From Heliocidaris erythrogramma (Eukaryota; Echinodermata; Echinoidea; Camarodonta; Echinometridae), in NCBI GenBank assembly GCA_025617745.1, contig CM046855.1:48649813-48713812 (forward strand): a DNA stretch of 64,000 nt. Reading direction: 5' to 3'. The notes below the pieces were generated by a model. The model did not search any database. It was not told where the DNA came from and saw nothing but the letters and a program-made list of their open reading frames with translations. This document shows, piece after piece, positions 20,648 to 31,939 of the stretch. A program made the position numbers and the translations under genes. Positions within the stretch are counted from its first letter, which is position 1, and each line of letters starts with the position of its first letter.

Positions 20648-22023
20648 TGTAAGAATTTTATCCCAGGTGTGGAAAATTAGTACATAATACAGTAGGGGTT
20701 TTGTTAATAGGCAACCTGATGGACTGAAGTCATCCTCAGATTGTTTTCTTTGATGTGCAGAGTGAGCATAGTTGTAGCCTTTGTTTAGTATAACCAGGCA
20801 AGCAAACAACCTGTATTATTTACTAATAGTCTAGCCAGGCAATCTATAGGTTTGGAATGTGTATAGTCTTTATGGACAGCTGCTGTGTCTATTGTACTTT
20901 GTACCATTTGAATACTTTCACTGGGTGTGTAAGCAAGGTAGCAAGGCTCAGGGCAGTCTTGATTTAGTTGCCAGACGAGTAGGACCATATTGAGGGTTCT
21001 GTCTCTGCAGCAGGTTTTGCAGCCGGCATGAGTAGGCGCGGCCAGCAGCCGCCGCAGCTTTACTGTTAGCAGCCAGCAGCAGCCGTTTCAGTGCCAGGTT
21101 GAGGTTCTCTCTCCTCAAGGCCGAATTGTAAGTTCTTTTGCATAAGTGATAATTATGTTATATCACCCTTCCAATACCAAATGACATTTGTATTAGTTTT
21201 CCTACAGGTGTTTTCGATCACTTTCCATTTGTAAATGTCACATTAATTATTCAATGTCATTGAATTATATCAGGCAGTTAATGTACTGATCATATTAGAT
21301 TATTTGCAGCTATATTTAAGTCAGTATAGTAGGTAATGGCTCACAGCACAGGTTGAAGTGCTGACTTAGATATAATCACTATTGGTGATTATTATAGGGT
21401 AATTTTAATGAAAGACATCTGAATTAGAAGGAAATTATAAGTATCAGTTTAATTAATACATTTGAATTTGAAGTGTATATGGTAGGCCATATAGTTTTGG
21501 AATGGTCATTCTCTTTAGACGGCGGTTACTCCAGGGTCGTCCCCATGGTCGTCCCTTTGGTCGTTGTCATTAACGTCGATGTCATGGAACTGGTCAGGGC
21601 CATATTCATGGTTATCACTTCTTCACGGTCCTGTTCACCATCATGATCACGTCCCTTCAAGCGACTTCGGGTTTCTTCACGTCTGGACACTGGTAGTCTA
21701 CACCGGGTGTCGTCGCGACATATTTCCTTTAGTTAGTCGTCCTTCGACAGACCATCTTTCCCAGCATCATGTTTTGTAATCCGTTTTCTTCTTCAATTCA
21801 TCCATTCATAGACTTTGAACTGTAATGAACTGTCGGATGTTTCCTTAATTATATATTATTTCATTGAGAAACTCATTAAGTATATACTTTAGAATTATAT
21901 AACTTCCAGAAGAATTTTATATAATTATAATAAAGACATACCAATTATACTGAATTTGTTCCTGGTAATTTATTGGGTGGCTAAATAGCCCGTAGATTTA
22001 ACAAAGTCAATTTCACTTTTACA
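20648..22023 (+). repeat. 3' LTR
   Basis: 1376 bp, the same length as the 5' LTR, TG...CA ends, AATAAA at 21929-21934. It is followed by GTGTG, the second copy of the target duplication. Confidence 0.95.
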
Positions 22024-22172
22024 GTGTGTTTGGCAGGGGAGTCGTCGGTTGCAGGTGCTGCTGACTGCTGATGTGGCCTTGTGGTTGAAGATGTTGACGA
22101 TGTAGACCTCGCACTCTCATAGTCAATGTCAGCAGCAGTGACCACTCTACGTTTAGCTCTTCGCGGCATCAT
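22019..22172 (-). pseudogene. First coding segment of the MADF-domain gene, cut off by the LTR element
   Basis: Reads from an ATG at 22172 on the minus strand (MMPRRAKRRVVTAADIDYES), a basic start followed by Ser/Thr-rich sequence, up to the GTGTG target duplication. The same frame resumes at 14050 (RRQEHVRRSASATAASSD) on the far side of the element, so one exon was split. The downstream exons already contain several lesions, so the gene may have been dead before the insertion. Confidence 0.6.
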
Positions 22173-22302
22173 TACTCGTTATATTGGAGTAGAATGTTGT
22201 AGATGAGAAGGGCTGCACGTGTCGCAGTCACATTTTACTACCAATTCTAGAAGCGATTAACTTTAGTATCAATATATCGGTAGGAAGAAAATGTTATTAG
22301 AT

Positions 22303-22625
22303 CAGCACGTAATTGTGTCTTTGTCCTTGATTGAGTTGCGATCGGAAAGATCGAGTGCGGTCGAGAAGTGATTGGGATGTGATCGAGAAGCAGTCGAGCG
22401 AGTTCGGTCGAGTAACTGTTTAGGGCAGACATGTATCGATCGTAAAGCGGTTGAGTTGTTGATCGAGTTGATCGGGAACCAATCGTGTATAATCGTGTAT
22501 AAATCGAGATGATCGGGTAGTGATCGGCGGAAAAAATCCACCCAGACCAAACTAGACCTCTATACGATCGCTTCCCGATCAGCTCGACCTCCACTCGATC
22601 AATACACGATCGCTGTACGATCGCT
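22303..22625. repeat. GATCG-rich irregular repeat
   Basis: About 320 bp crowded with GATCG and CGATC words (GATCGGAAAGATCGAG, GATCGAGTTGATCGGG, ACGATCGCTTCCCGATC), in one orientation on the left and the opposite on the right. Spacing is irregular, so it is not a simple satellite. No function assigned. Confidence 0.6.
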
Positions 22626-22984
22626 TGCCTTTTTTTTGTTTTGAAACAAATGTTATTTTGATATATTCACAAACAAATCGTACATGTATCATAAAACATT
22701 ACATAATGAAATAAAATATTACAAATAATTTTCAACAGTCTAACATATATACTTGCATTTAATGAAGATTATGTAATAACATAATAAAATTTTTATTGTA
22801 TAATACATGTACATGCTTTAAAAAAAACAGCACACACACAAAAAAAAACCAACGTAATATTGATCTATGCGCACCCAATCTGGAATTACTCTAATACTAC
22901 CTGTTCCCATTTCTGGAGATGTATTGCCAATGTATTCCTCTCTTGTGCACTCTTATATTCTTCTTCCCTATATTTTTTTAATAT

Positions 22985-23455
22985 TTTGCTCATAGTTTCG
23001 GTTTATGCACGCTTGGGCTAAAATCACATGGTCTAATTTCCAGATGGGCTACGTTCATTCGGGCTAAACCCTTTTGGTCCACTCTTCATTTGGTCTAATT
23101 TGCACTAGGTCTAATAACCAGAAGGTCTAATCACCACTTGGGCTAATTATCACTTGGTCTAATTACCATTTCGTCTACTTTATTTTGTCACTTGGTCAGT
23201 TTGTCTAATTCCCAGTCAGTCTAAAACTAGTTGGTCTACAGGCATTCCGTCTAAAATCCACTTGGTCTAGTATCCATTTGGTCTACGTAGCATTTATATG
23301 GTCTAATCATGCAGTTGGTCTAACTTTCATTTAGTCCATTTTCCATTTAGTCTAATTGTCAGTTGGTCTAAATGCCAATTTGTCTAAACATCACTTTGTC
23401 TAATTATCACTAAGGCTAATTGCATGTAGGGCTATTCCCTTTTCGTCTACGCACC
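22985..23455 (+). repeat. Degenerate TTGGTCTAAT minisatellite
   Basis: Roughly 25 copies of an 18-20-bp unit of the form (A/C)(A/C)TTGGTCTAATnnCCA, with variants GGGCTA, CGTCTA and AGTCTA. The core GTCTA is kept while spacers drift. No coding frame persists through it. Confidence 0.75.
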
Positions 23456-23469
23456 TATACCAAGAACAC

Positions 23470-24630
23470 TACGCATCAATTTGTTGGCCATCCCTGGACA
23501 GGTTGTCAAAAACAAAAGCAAATAGATACCGATATCTTTCAGAAAAAAAATATGGTTTCATTTCACCAAATGTTTCTGAGTCTATGTTCTCTTTGCCTGT
23601 TTTGTACGTAATATACTATTGTACACAACGTATATTTTATCAAACTATATCTAATACACCGCTGTGCGGCTGCATATTTTGTTATATTATGGTATACTCT
23701 ATTTACATGACCAATCATGGAGAAAAAACATATACATGTACATGTACGATCTTTTGTAAAAATTGTTATGTTGATGAATAAAGGAACCCCGTGGAAGGGT
23801 AAAAAAATAAATAAAAATATTGCTGCTCGGTCGCTTCGCTTCAAGGGGGTGGGGGCATTGCGCCCCCATGCCAACGAGCAAGTTAATTTACGTTTTAGAT
23901 GAACAAATATTAATAATAATAATAATAATAATAATAGTTGCATACTCTTCTTTCTTCTTCTTCTCCTTCTTTTTCGTTTTTCTTCTCTCTCTTTCTCTAT
24001 CTCTCTCTTTTTGGCCAGTTGAAAAATCATAGGGGGCAACCGCCCCCTGCCCCCCGTCCTGTAGCGCCGCCCCTGTAAAAAGCAGTTTGCATATATAGGT
24101 ATGACAACTGTGTGACACCTTTGAGCAGGAACTTAGCGAGATCTATGGGGACACAGTGCCCAAATGTTTAATAATATTGCAGCAATTAAGATATCCCCCG
24201 CCGGAAGCTTGCTCGATATACATTATACGCTCGCTCGCTCTTACTTATTGTAACTCATGGCAGTAACATACATTCCTATCTATCTCTTTTATTGAGAGAT
24301 TGTGCTTGAAATTAAACGATTTTGCGGCATCTTCGTCATGAAATCACTGTATAATGCAAGCTTCATGCATGACCTTCAACAAAAACATAGCATTTTTGGT
24401 CGCTCGCTTGTGAGTTAGGAGTAGAGCAGAATTGCATAATGTGCGTTAGAAAATATATCCTTAAAATTTAATGTGTGTTAAATACAATGTAGGGGTTCAG
24501 CAACGTATCAAAACGTCTCAAAAAGATGTGCTGAATTTGCTTTTCTGTTAAACGTGAGAAAATACGATTTATTTTATGCATGTCATCTATCTTTTAAAAA
24601 AGTTAATGAAATATTTATATAATTGCTTTG
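23470..24630. other. No gene recognised; short simple repeats
   Basis: Includes (ATA)n at about 23907-23936, a pyrimidine-rich TTCTTC/CTCT stretch to 24010, and paired GC-rich pieces (GGGGGTGGGGGCATTGCGCC, GGGGGCAACCGCCCCC) like the low-copy GC-rich foldbacks elsewhere in the window. No gene or RNA recognised. Confidence 0.4.
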
Positions 24631-24638
24631 AACAGAAT

Positions 24639-26700
24639 TTATCTAAGGTTTCTTTTCTTCCAAATATTTCCGGAGAAATATGGTCGTCTTGGGAATTTTT
24701 TACTTTGTAATGGATTAAGCCTAAATGCTCGTTTCCGCCCAGTTGGCAGAACGTCATATATACCATATATTTTCAAAATATCGTTAGAATCCATACCGAA
24801 GTTTTGAAAATATGATACTGGCCTTAAGTGGCCGTTTCCATCAATCAAATGAAGAAGTTTAAAGGTATTATGAAAATACAATTTTACATCAAACACCATT
24901 TTGTTATCAATACGTACATGTTTGTTATTGAATATTATTATGTTTGAAACACAATCATTCCCTTTTGTCCTGCATTCTTCCATTTCTTGCCATATTTTCA
25001 ACATTTCAACATCAAATGTTGGTACCTTCACATTGATCCTGTTGTAAACCCACCATTCATGACACAACTACATGCGCCACTGTACAGTGTTTTGATCCAC
25101 TGTCGAAAAGATGCCCCCAATCCAAACATTTCTAATACCTTTTGTATGAACTCGTGTGATACAGAGTCATATAATAATAATAAAATAACCGTTTACACTG
25201 TTATTCGAAGCCTGAAATATGATATCATCGATTAGACGAACTGCTTCACCTATATTTCGATTAATAATGTATCCAACCTGATCAACCTGTATAATTTCGG
25301 GTAGAACCTCTTTAATTCTTTTGGCTAGGACTTTGGTGAGAATCCTATAATCGGTGTTTAATGTAATAGGTCTGTAGTTCTTAATGTATAGAGGGTCTTT
25401 ACCTGCTTTTGCGATTAAAGTAATGACCCCTTGTTTCTGTGATTCAGATAATTCACCTTTATTAAAAGGTTCATTTAAACAGTAGAATTCTGTAGTCAAA
25501 CCGTCATTACCTGGAGCTTTGTTAAGTTGCATGCTCTTTAGAGCTTCGAAACATTCATTTTTACTTAATTTACCTTCACAGCTATCTTTGCTGTCTTCTG
25601 ATAATACCTTGGAGGAAAGGGAATTTTTCTAGTATATCTTCAACATCACAGCAAGCTCCCTTACGTGAATATAAAGAGCTGTAGAATAATTTTATAATTT
25701 TAAGAATGTCACCTTTGTCGCTGTGTATCTGATTATCTTCATCCATTAATTTATGAATCTCAGATTTACGTTTATTGGATAACACATTGTTCGGAAAAAT
25801 CCAGAATTCTTTTCTCCGCTTTCAATCCAGGCAGCTCGTGACATTACTTTGAGACCATCTAGACCATAATCATATTATTTAAGAAGCTTTCTTTTTGCCT
25901 CCAAATTTTCCAGTAGAACATTAGAATAATTCACTGCAATTTGTTGTTCTAAATTTTGCACTTCAGTCCCTAAAATCAATTTTGTTTCTTTCTTGTGCCT
26001 TTTTTTAGAATACTTCCGGGTGTATTCTCTAATTTTTAATTTCATAAAGCCCCAGATCAATGAATTATTAGAAAAAAGATTTTTGTTTTTTCCAACTAAG
26101 AATTTCATTTTTCATACCAATAACATTATTCTTTATCATAACATAGACTGAATTTCCAGTATGAGGGACCCCGCTTCACGCCTTTTTTACTATTACTAGT
26201 ACAGGTGAGCCAGATTCCAGAATGATCTGTAGTTATAGGCGGTAAAATCTCACAATTAACAACACAATTTTCGATTTCTTTTGAGATTATCCAGTACCCT
26301 AACCGACTTTTAATAAGTGGTGTCTGAAAGTAAACTGTTGTTTTTCTATTTCTATTCCTCCAAACATCATATAATTGAAATCTGTCCATGAACTCTGAAA
26401 ATTCTGTATTGAATCTGGATTTTACCTGTATAGTTGACCCCACATGGTCTAATTTATCATGTAATATATATCTATCATATTAAAATCACCACCCAATATA
26501 ATAACATGATTGAGGGAGAACATTTTAACAATAATATTTCTTATTTTTCTCAAGAAATCTATCTGCTCATTTGCCTTATTTCTTGTTGGAAAATAAACAT
26601 TTCCTTTAGCATTAGCATTCTCACTCCATCTAATTCGCAGTCAAATATAATATATCTTTGTCCTTTTCCACCTTTAAAATGTTCAAGTTAAGATGTGGTT
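24639..26700 (-). pseudogene. Tx1/L1-like LINE ORF2 with internal deletion
   Basis: Minus strand, in order: APE-type endonuclease pieces (ILGGDFN at about 26510; VWRNRNRKTTVYFQTPLIKS and TTDHSGIW at 26440-26130), linker frames (26108-25582), RT start (APGNDGLTTEFY, NYRPITLNTDYRI, QVGYIINRN; 25532-25167), then a jump into a C-terminal block (25067-24639, FQNFGMDSNDILKIYGIYD). The RT palm with the YADD box is deleted and five frame changes are visible. It is bounded upstream by an 18-base C run at 26709-26726. Confidence 0.8.
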
Positions 26701-27018
26701 TTATCATTACCCCCCCCCCCCCCCCCTGCTATGATTTGTGCCATGGCTATATGCCTAGTTCACATTTGGCTTGCGACGTGTCTACGGAGCCCGTAAACTC
26801 CCCTTTCCGCGCGGCCTCCGTGCGGAGGCTGTAAGATTTTCGTGCGGATTCACGGGCTCCGCAGCCTCTACGATTTGTTATCGAAAGGAAAAAATAAAAA
26901 TAAAAATAAATCTTAAAAATCGTAAGACCGTAGCCCGTAGACATGTCGTAGGTGACATCGCATAATCCTCGCACGGGCACCGTGCAATGTCCAAGCATGA
27001 TCGTGCAGCAAACGCACG

Positions 27019-27480
27019 ATTTTTGGTGGAGTGGGGCAAAACGTGAGTCCTTTTGAGAGAAGAGAAGTTTCTGCTTGGGAGAGGGGAGAAGACGAGAGGT
27101 TAACAACTGAATGAGGTGATGCATCAGTGTTGGCGGTATATCGTTTGAATCTGTTGCACTGCTGTCGCTTCTTCGTGAGGTTGCCTATTTTCGTATTCCT
27201 ACGTTCAGTGAGGGCAGACCTGTGTTTAGAGAGACAGGATTCAATTTCATCGTTATATTTGAGCCATTGGGTGTAGGTGGTGCAGGAACGTAGTTTATCG
27301 TCCAATTCGTTGATGTCAGCTGAAAAGGAGTCAAGTGAGGCTGCACATTGTTCGGAGAGGATGTTAATTAATCGAATGGATGCTGCATGTAAAGTCTGGT
27401 CCAGCTTTTCCGTAGGTCAGGTGTGAGTGTTTCAAGAGCAGGAGTGCATTGGAGATGGAGGCCTGTGGGTATAATGCGAT
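27019..27480 (-). pseudogene. Penelope-like element ORF, N-terminal fragment
   Basis: The minus-strand frame includes IESCLSKHRSALTERRNTKI and NLSSSPLSQAETSLLSKGLT followed by FCPTP, a highly characteristic block at the start of Penelope-like element (PLE) reverse transcriptases. It ends abruptly after TPPKI at 27019, where unrelated GC-rich sequence (26745-27018) begins. RT core and GIY-YIG are absent here. PLE terminal-type repeats lie upstream on the same strand (28264 onward). Confidence 0.7.
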
Positions 27481-28263
27481 TGATGGATTAAAATCTATAG
27501 CTGTCCTGGTGGAAAAAGAATCTAAGGGCCTTCAGCTTGGCTTTCCTGAGCTGGTGAAATAAAGATAAGTGGTTAGCCATGGTCAGCAAGGGACATAGAA
27601 TGATAACAAATGCTAAATATGAAAAGAGAATATACATAGCCCGTACAAAATTAAATGTGAGCAATTTAATGAGCGGCTGTGAAGGAAGACAAAATGAAGC
27701 AAAATACCAGATTAAGTGTGTGTCGGTAGTGTGACGAAGCGTGTACAAACCTGGAACAAAATGCAAATAATTAGAAGCACATGTATATAAGGTGGGTAGT
27801 GGGGTGGGGTCAAAATGTGTGTGTGGGGGTGAACCTGTAAAGAGAACAAAGTAGATATGTACAATAGTGTAGAGAAGTGCCAAACTGGAACTAAAACATG
27901 GTGAGGATATGGGGGGAAATATAAAGTAGATTAAACAAGCTGGAAAGTGAAAACAGGGAGCTAATCAAAGGAGGGATGCAGGGAAGAACTGGAGACACCT
28001 GAAAACAACGGATAAAATACCAAGTGAACAAACAAAGAAACAGAGAAAACAACAATCTGAAAGTCGAACTGTGGGAGAAAGACAAAAAAGCATAAAAAGG
28101 GACTAAAACAACTATCCAAAACAGGACAGACAAAAACGAAGAGGATAAGGAGGATCACGGTGAAGTGATGCAACAGCAGAGAAGGAACTAAATATGGAAA
28201 ACAAACTGCTGAAAACTGCTTATCCAATAATAGCGAGCCAATGGAGTAAAATGGAGTCAAAAG

Positions 28264-28302
28264 GGGCCTGAGCTTTCGATCCTAGCAGAATCTTCGTCAG
28301 AG
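28264..28302 (-). ncRNA. Hammerhead-like core motif, unit 1, type a
   Basis: On the minus strand CTGACGA, a GATTC...GGATC hairpin, then GAAA: the conserved half-core of hammerhead ribozymes, which PLEs are known to carry in their terminal repeats. A full three-helix fold with an NUH cleavage site was not established. Repeated at 30244-30277. Confidence 0.35.
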
Positions 28303-29166
28303 GCAAAAAGACAAACATAAAAAACAAGACAAGCATATATATAGACTACAGACACAAAACAGTATACATGTAACAGGAACTGTAAGGGGGGGGGGGGGGG
28401 CTGGGGGCACAAAACAATGGAAACAAAAGGAGAGTGTGGGGAGTCAAAAGCAAGGAGGCAAGTAGGTGTGGAGGGGAATTAAAGCAAACACAAAGGCGTG
28501 GAGATGCAAGGACAGTCCCAAGCTCAAGTGTGGGTAATCTGTCGAAGCAAAGGATAAATGGGGAGGCAACATAAAACAGGATAAGGAACAATGCAATGAC
28601 AAGGGGTAAGCGAAAGGAATAAGTACTGTACAAGTCCAGTACAGTGGAGTGGTAGGGCAGAAAATAAAGAGGGAGTAGAGTTGTCAGACACCATGTGCAT
28701 TATATATGGCATATAGAGTAAAGTGTAGTGAAAAAATATATATTTGCTATCTACTGTATACAAGACTATAAGATGTAAAGCATACTATATATTAAAAAAT
28801 ACATACATGTGCATATAAAGAATTCAAATTCTAAACAAATGACAAAAAAAAGCAGAAATCAAAACAGGCATTCATTCCTTGACGCAGCATATGAAAGAAT
28901 TCCTTCTTTTTACTCGGCTCGTGGGCTGTGTCCGCACCCCATTCGTATCCCACCCAAATCACACACAGTTTAGTATTTCTTCTATTTCCTCCTACATGTA
29001 CTTTTTCCTTCCCAAAATCCCTTCACCCTTCATCTTTTCTAAGCCTCTATTTTTGAAGCTTGGGTGAATCAAAACCATTGCTTAACCAAAATAAGTAGAA
29101 AGGGAAGAAAGGCAAGGAGAAAAAAAAATACCGTGTTACATAATACATGTATGTATACACATACAT

Positions 29167-29236
<70 letters not shown>

Positions 29237-29354
29237 TGAGAGATGTCTCCTGACTTGAACGTAGTCGGTGTCTCATGATGTGTATAATATAAGCGTGAGA
29301 GATATAAATGAGACGGGACGTAGCTCTCGGTTAACCTCGATTTTAATACCAAGC

Positions 29355-29380
29355 TTTCGGCCTCATTTGGCCTTCTTCAG
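29355..29380 (-). ncRNA. Hammerhead-like core motif, unit 1, type b
   Basis: Minus strand CTGAAGA, hairpin GGCC-AAATGA-GGCC, then GAAA followed by GCTTGG. Repeated at 31293-31318. Core signature only; stem I pairing was not convincing. Confidence 0.35.
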
Positions 29381-30243
29381 GGTCTACCAAGACAAATCAA
29401 AATTAAATGAAAACAAAATGAATATAGCATGACAATGCGAACATAAATAATGTTCAAATATACATAAGATAGTACCCGCTTCACTTAACGCCATCCGGCG
29501 CAATCGTATTATAAAAAAATTCTTGCGAACAAACCCCATACATCCATAACTAAGTACACATTGGAGGTTCTCTATAGCGATACATAATAATAACATTAAA
29601 CAGATATATGTGATGGTTATTTACCTTCTATACTTGGATGCTGCGCTTCCAACTCTTTGCGTTCGTAAAAATGAGAAATGGTGATGTGGGGTATGGTCAT
29701 GGTTATGGTTCATTGATCAACATTAATGCCAAAGGGGGTGAGTGTTCTTAACTTTTAATCCAGAAAGACTCTCGATGTCAGTAATGCCAGTAATCTTCAC
29801 ATTATTGATTGAATGGTCGGATTGGTTAAAATGGGTTGTATAGGGCAGGGTTTTACGTATTGTATATATATATATATATATATTGTTATACATAATTTGT
29901 ATATATATATATATATATATATATACAATACATAAATAAACAAAAACCGAGCAATTGCCCTTTCCTTCCTTATTCCCTTTATTATATTAAAATACCAAGT
30001 GAACAAACAATGAAACAGAGAAAACAACAATCTGAAAGTCGAACTGTGGGAGAAAGACAAAAAAGCATAAAAAGGGACTAAAACAACTATCCAAAACAGG
30101 ACAGACAAAAACGAAGAGGATAAGGAGGATCACGGTGAAGTGATGCAACAGCAGAGAAGGAACTAAATATGGAAAACAAACTGCTGAAAACTGCTTATCC
30201 AATAATAGCGAGCCAATGGAGTAAAATGGAGTCAAAAGGGGCC

Positions 30244-30277
30244 TGAGCTTTCGATCCTAGCAGAATCTTCGTCAGAG
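30244..30277 (-). ncRNA. Hammerhead-like core motif, unit 2, type a
   Basis: Second copy of the CTGACGA-hairpin-GAAA signature, identical to the one at 28264 because it lies in the tandem duplicate. Confidence 0.33.
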
Positions 30278-31134
30278 GCAAAAAGACAAACATAAAAAAC
30301 AAGACAAGCATATATATAGACTACAGACACAAAACAGTATACATGTAACAGGAACTGTAAGGGGGGGGCTGGGGGCACAAAACAATGGAAACAAAAGGAG
30401 AGTGTGGGGAGTCAAAAGCAAGGAGGCAAGTAGGTGTGGAGGGGAATTAAAGCAAACACAAAGGCGTGGAGATGCAAGGACAGTCCCAAGCTCAAGTGTG
30501 GGTAATCTGTCGAAGCAAAGGATAAATGGGGAGGCAACATAAAACAGGATAAGGAACAATGCAATGACAAGGGGTAAGCGAAAGGAATAAGTACTGTACA
30601 AGTCCAGTACAGTGGAGTGGTAGGGCAGAAAATAAAGAGGGAGTAGAGTTGTCAGACACCATGTGCATTATATATGGCATATAGAGTAAAGTGTAGTGAA
30701 AAAATATATATTTGCTATCTACTGTATACAAGACTATAAGATGTAAAGCATACTATATATTAAAAAATACATACATGTGCATATAAAGAATTTAAATTCT
30801 AAACAAATGACAAAAAAAAACAGAAATCAAAACAGGCATTCATTCCTTGACGCAGCATATGAAAGAATTCCTTCTTTTTACTCGGCTCGTGGGCTGTGTC
30901 CGCACCCCATTCGTATCCCACCCAAATCACACACAGTTTAGTATTTCTTCTATTTCCTCCTACATGTACTTTTTCCTTCCCAAAATCCCTTCACCCTTCA
31001 TCTTTTCTAAGCCTCTATTTTTGAAGCTTGGGTGAATCAAAACCATTGCTTAACCAAAATAAGTAGAAAGGGAAGAAAGGCAAGGAGAAAAAAAAATACC
31101 GTGTTACATAATACATGTATGTATACACATACAT

Positions 31135-31171
<37 letters not shown>

Positions 31172-31292
31172 GTGTGAGAGATGTCTCCTGACTTGAACGT
31201 AGTCGGTGTCTCATGATGTGTATAATATAAGCGTGAGAGATATAAATGAGACGGGACGTAGCTCTCGGTTAACCTCGATTTTAATACCAAGC

Positions 31293-31318
31293 TTTCGGCC
31301 TCATTTGGCCTTCTTCAG
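31293..31318 (-). ncRNA. Hammerhead-like core motif, unit 2, type b
   Basis: Second copy of the CTGAAGA-GGCC hairpin-GAAA signature, identical to the one at 29355. Confidence 0.33.
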
Positions 31319-31796
31319 GGTCTACCAAGACAAATCAAAATTAAATGAAAACAAAATGAATATAGCATGACAATGCGAACATAAATAATGTTCAAATATA
31401 CATAAGATAGTACCCGCTTCACTTAACGCCATCCGGCGCAATCGTATTATAAAAAAATTCTTGCGAACAAACCCCATACATCCATAACTAAGTACACATT
31501 GGAGGTTCTCTATAGCGATACATAATAATAACATTAAACAGATATATGTGATGGTTATTTACCTTCTATACTTGGATGCTGCGCTTCCAACTCTTTGCGT
31601 TCGTAAAAATGAGAAATGGTGATGTGGGGTATGGTCATGGTTATGGTTCATTGATCAACATTAATGCCAAAGGGGGTGAGTGTTCTTAACTTTTAATCCA
31701 GAAAGACTCTCGATGTCAGTAATGCCAGTAATCTTCACATTATTGATTGAATGGTCGGATTGGTTAAAATGGGTTGTATAGGGCAGGGTTTTACGT

Positions 31797-31831
<35 letters not shown>

Positions 31832-31841
31832 ATACATAATT

Positions 31842-31879
<38 letters not shown>

Positions 31880-31939
31880 ACATAAATAAACAAAAACCGA
31901 GCAATTGCCCTTTCCTTCCTTATTCCCTTTATTATATTT

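Larger units (their letters stand above)
14051..22023 (+). mobile_element. Gmr1-like Ty3/Gypsy LTR retrotransposon, nearly complete
   Basis: The 7973-bp element is bounded by TG...CA LTRs and by the 5-bp target duplication GTGTG (14046-14050 and 22024-22028). The pol domain order is protease, integrase, reverse transcriptase, RNase H. This is unlike ordinary Gypsy elements but known from Gmr1-like elements of deuterostomes. The RT, H2C2 integrase and GPF motif are nonetheless Gypsy-type. The two LTRs differ at two visible positions (14726 G versus 21323 A; 15177 A versus 21774 T), so the insertion is recent. The one visible coding lesion is the frame change at 18477-18482. It splits a minus-strand MADF gene. 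Confidence 0.93.
28015..29988. repeat. 1.97-kb tandem duplication, unit 1
   Basis: Nearly identical to 29989-31939. Starts with AAAATACCAAGTGAACAAAC and ends with TTATTCCCTTTATTATAT. Differences are mainly the length of a G run (about 18 in unit 1, 7 in unit 2) and of the CA/TA dinucleotide run near 29165-29233. Both hammerhead-like motifs lie inside. Contains no convincing coding region. Confidence 0.9.
29989..31939. repeat. 1.97-kb tandem duplication, unit 2
   Basis: Directly abuts unit 1. Its end is followed by new sequence (TTATTTCCTTCTTCCCTCCC). TA-repeat pairs at 31801-31875 flank TTGTTATACATAATTTG and form a long AT hairpin also present in unit 1. The short divergence implies a recent event or collapsed/expanded assembly. 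Confidence 0.9.

Noticed and set aside
20567..20988. Open frames on the minus strand inside both LTRs (for example near 14188-14391 and 20785-20988)
   Set aside because: They recur only because the LTRs are repeats; they have no protein-like composition and the plus strand is the functional one.
22985..23455. CRISPR-like array (short repeats with varying spacers)
   Set aside because: Repeat core is only about 8-10 bases and degenerate, spacers are short, no cas genes, and the context is animal DNA.
28346..28763. Hydrophobic minus-strand open frames repeated at 30272-30731
   Set aside because: Repeated only through the tandem duplication; Leu/Pro/Ser-rich low-complexity translations with no family resemblance.
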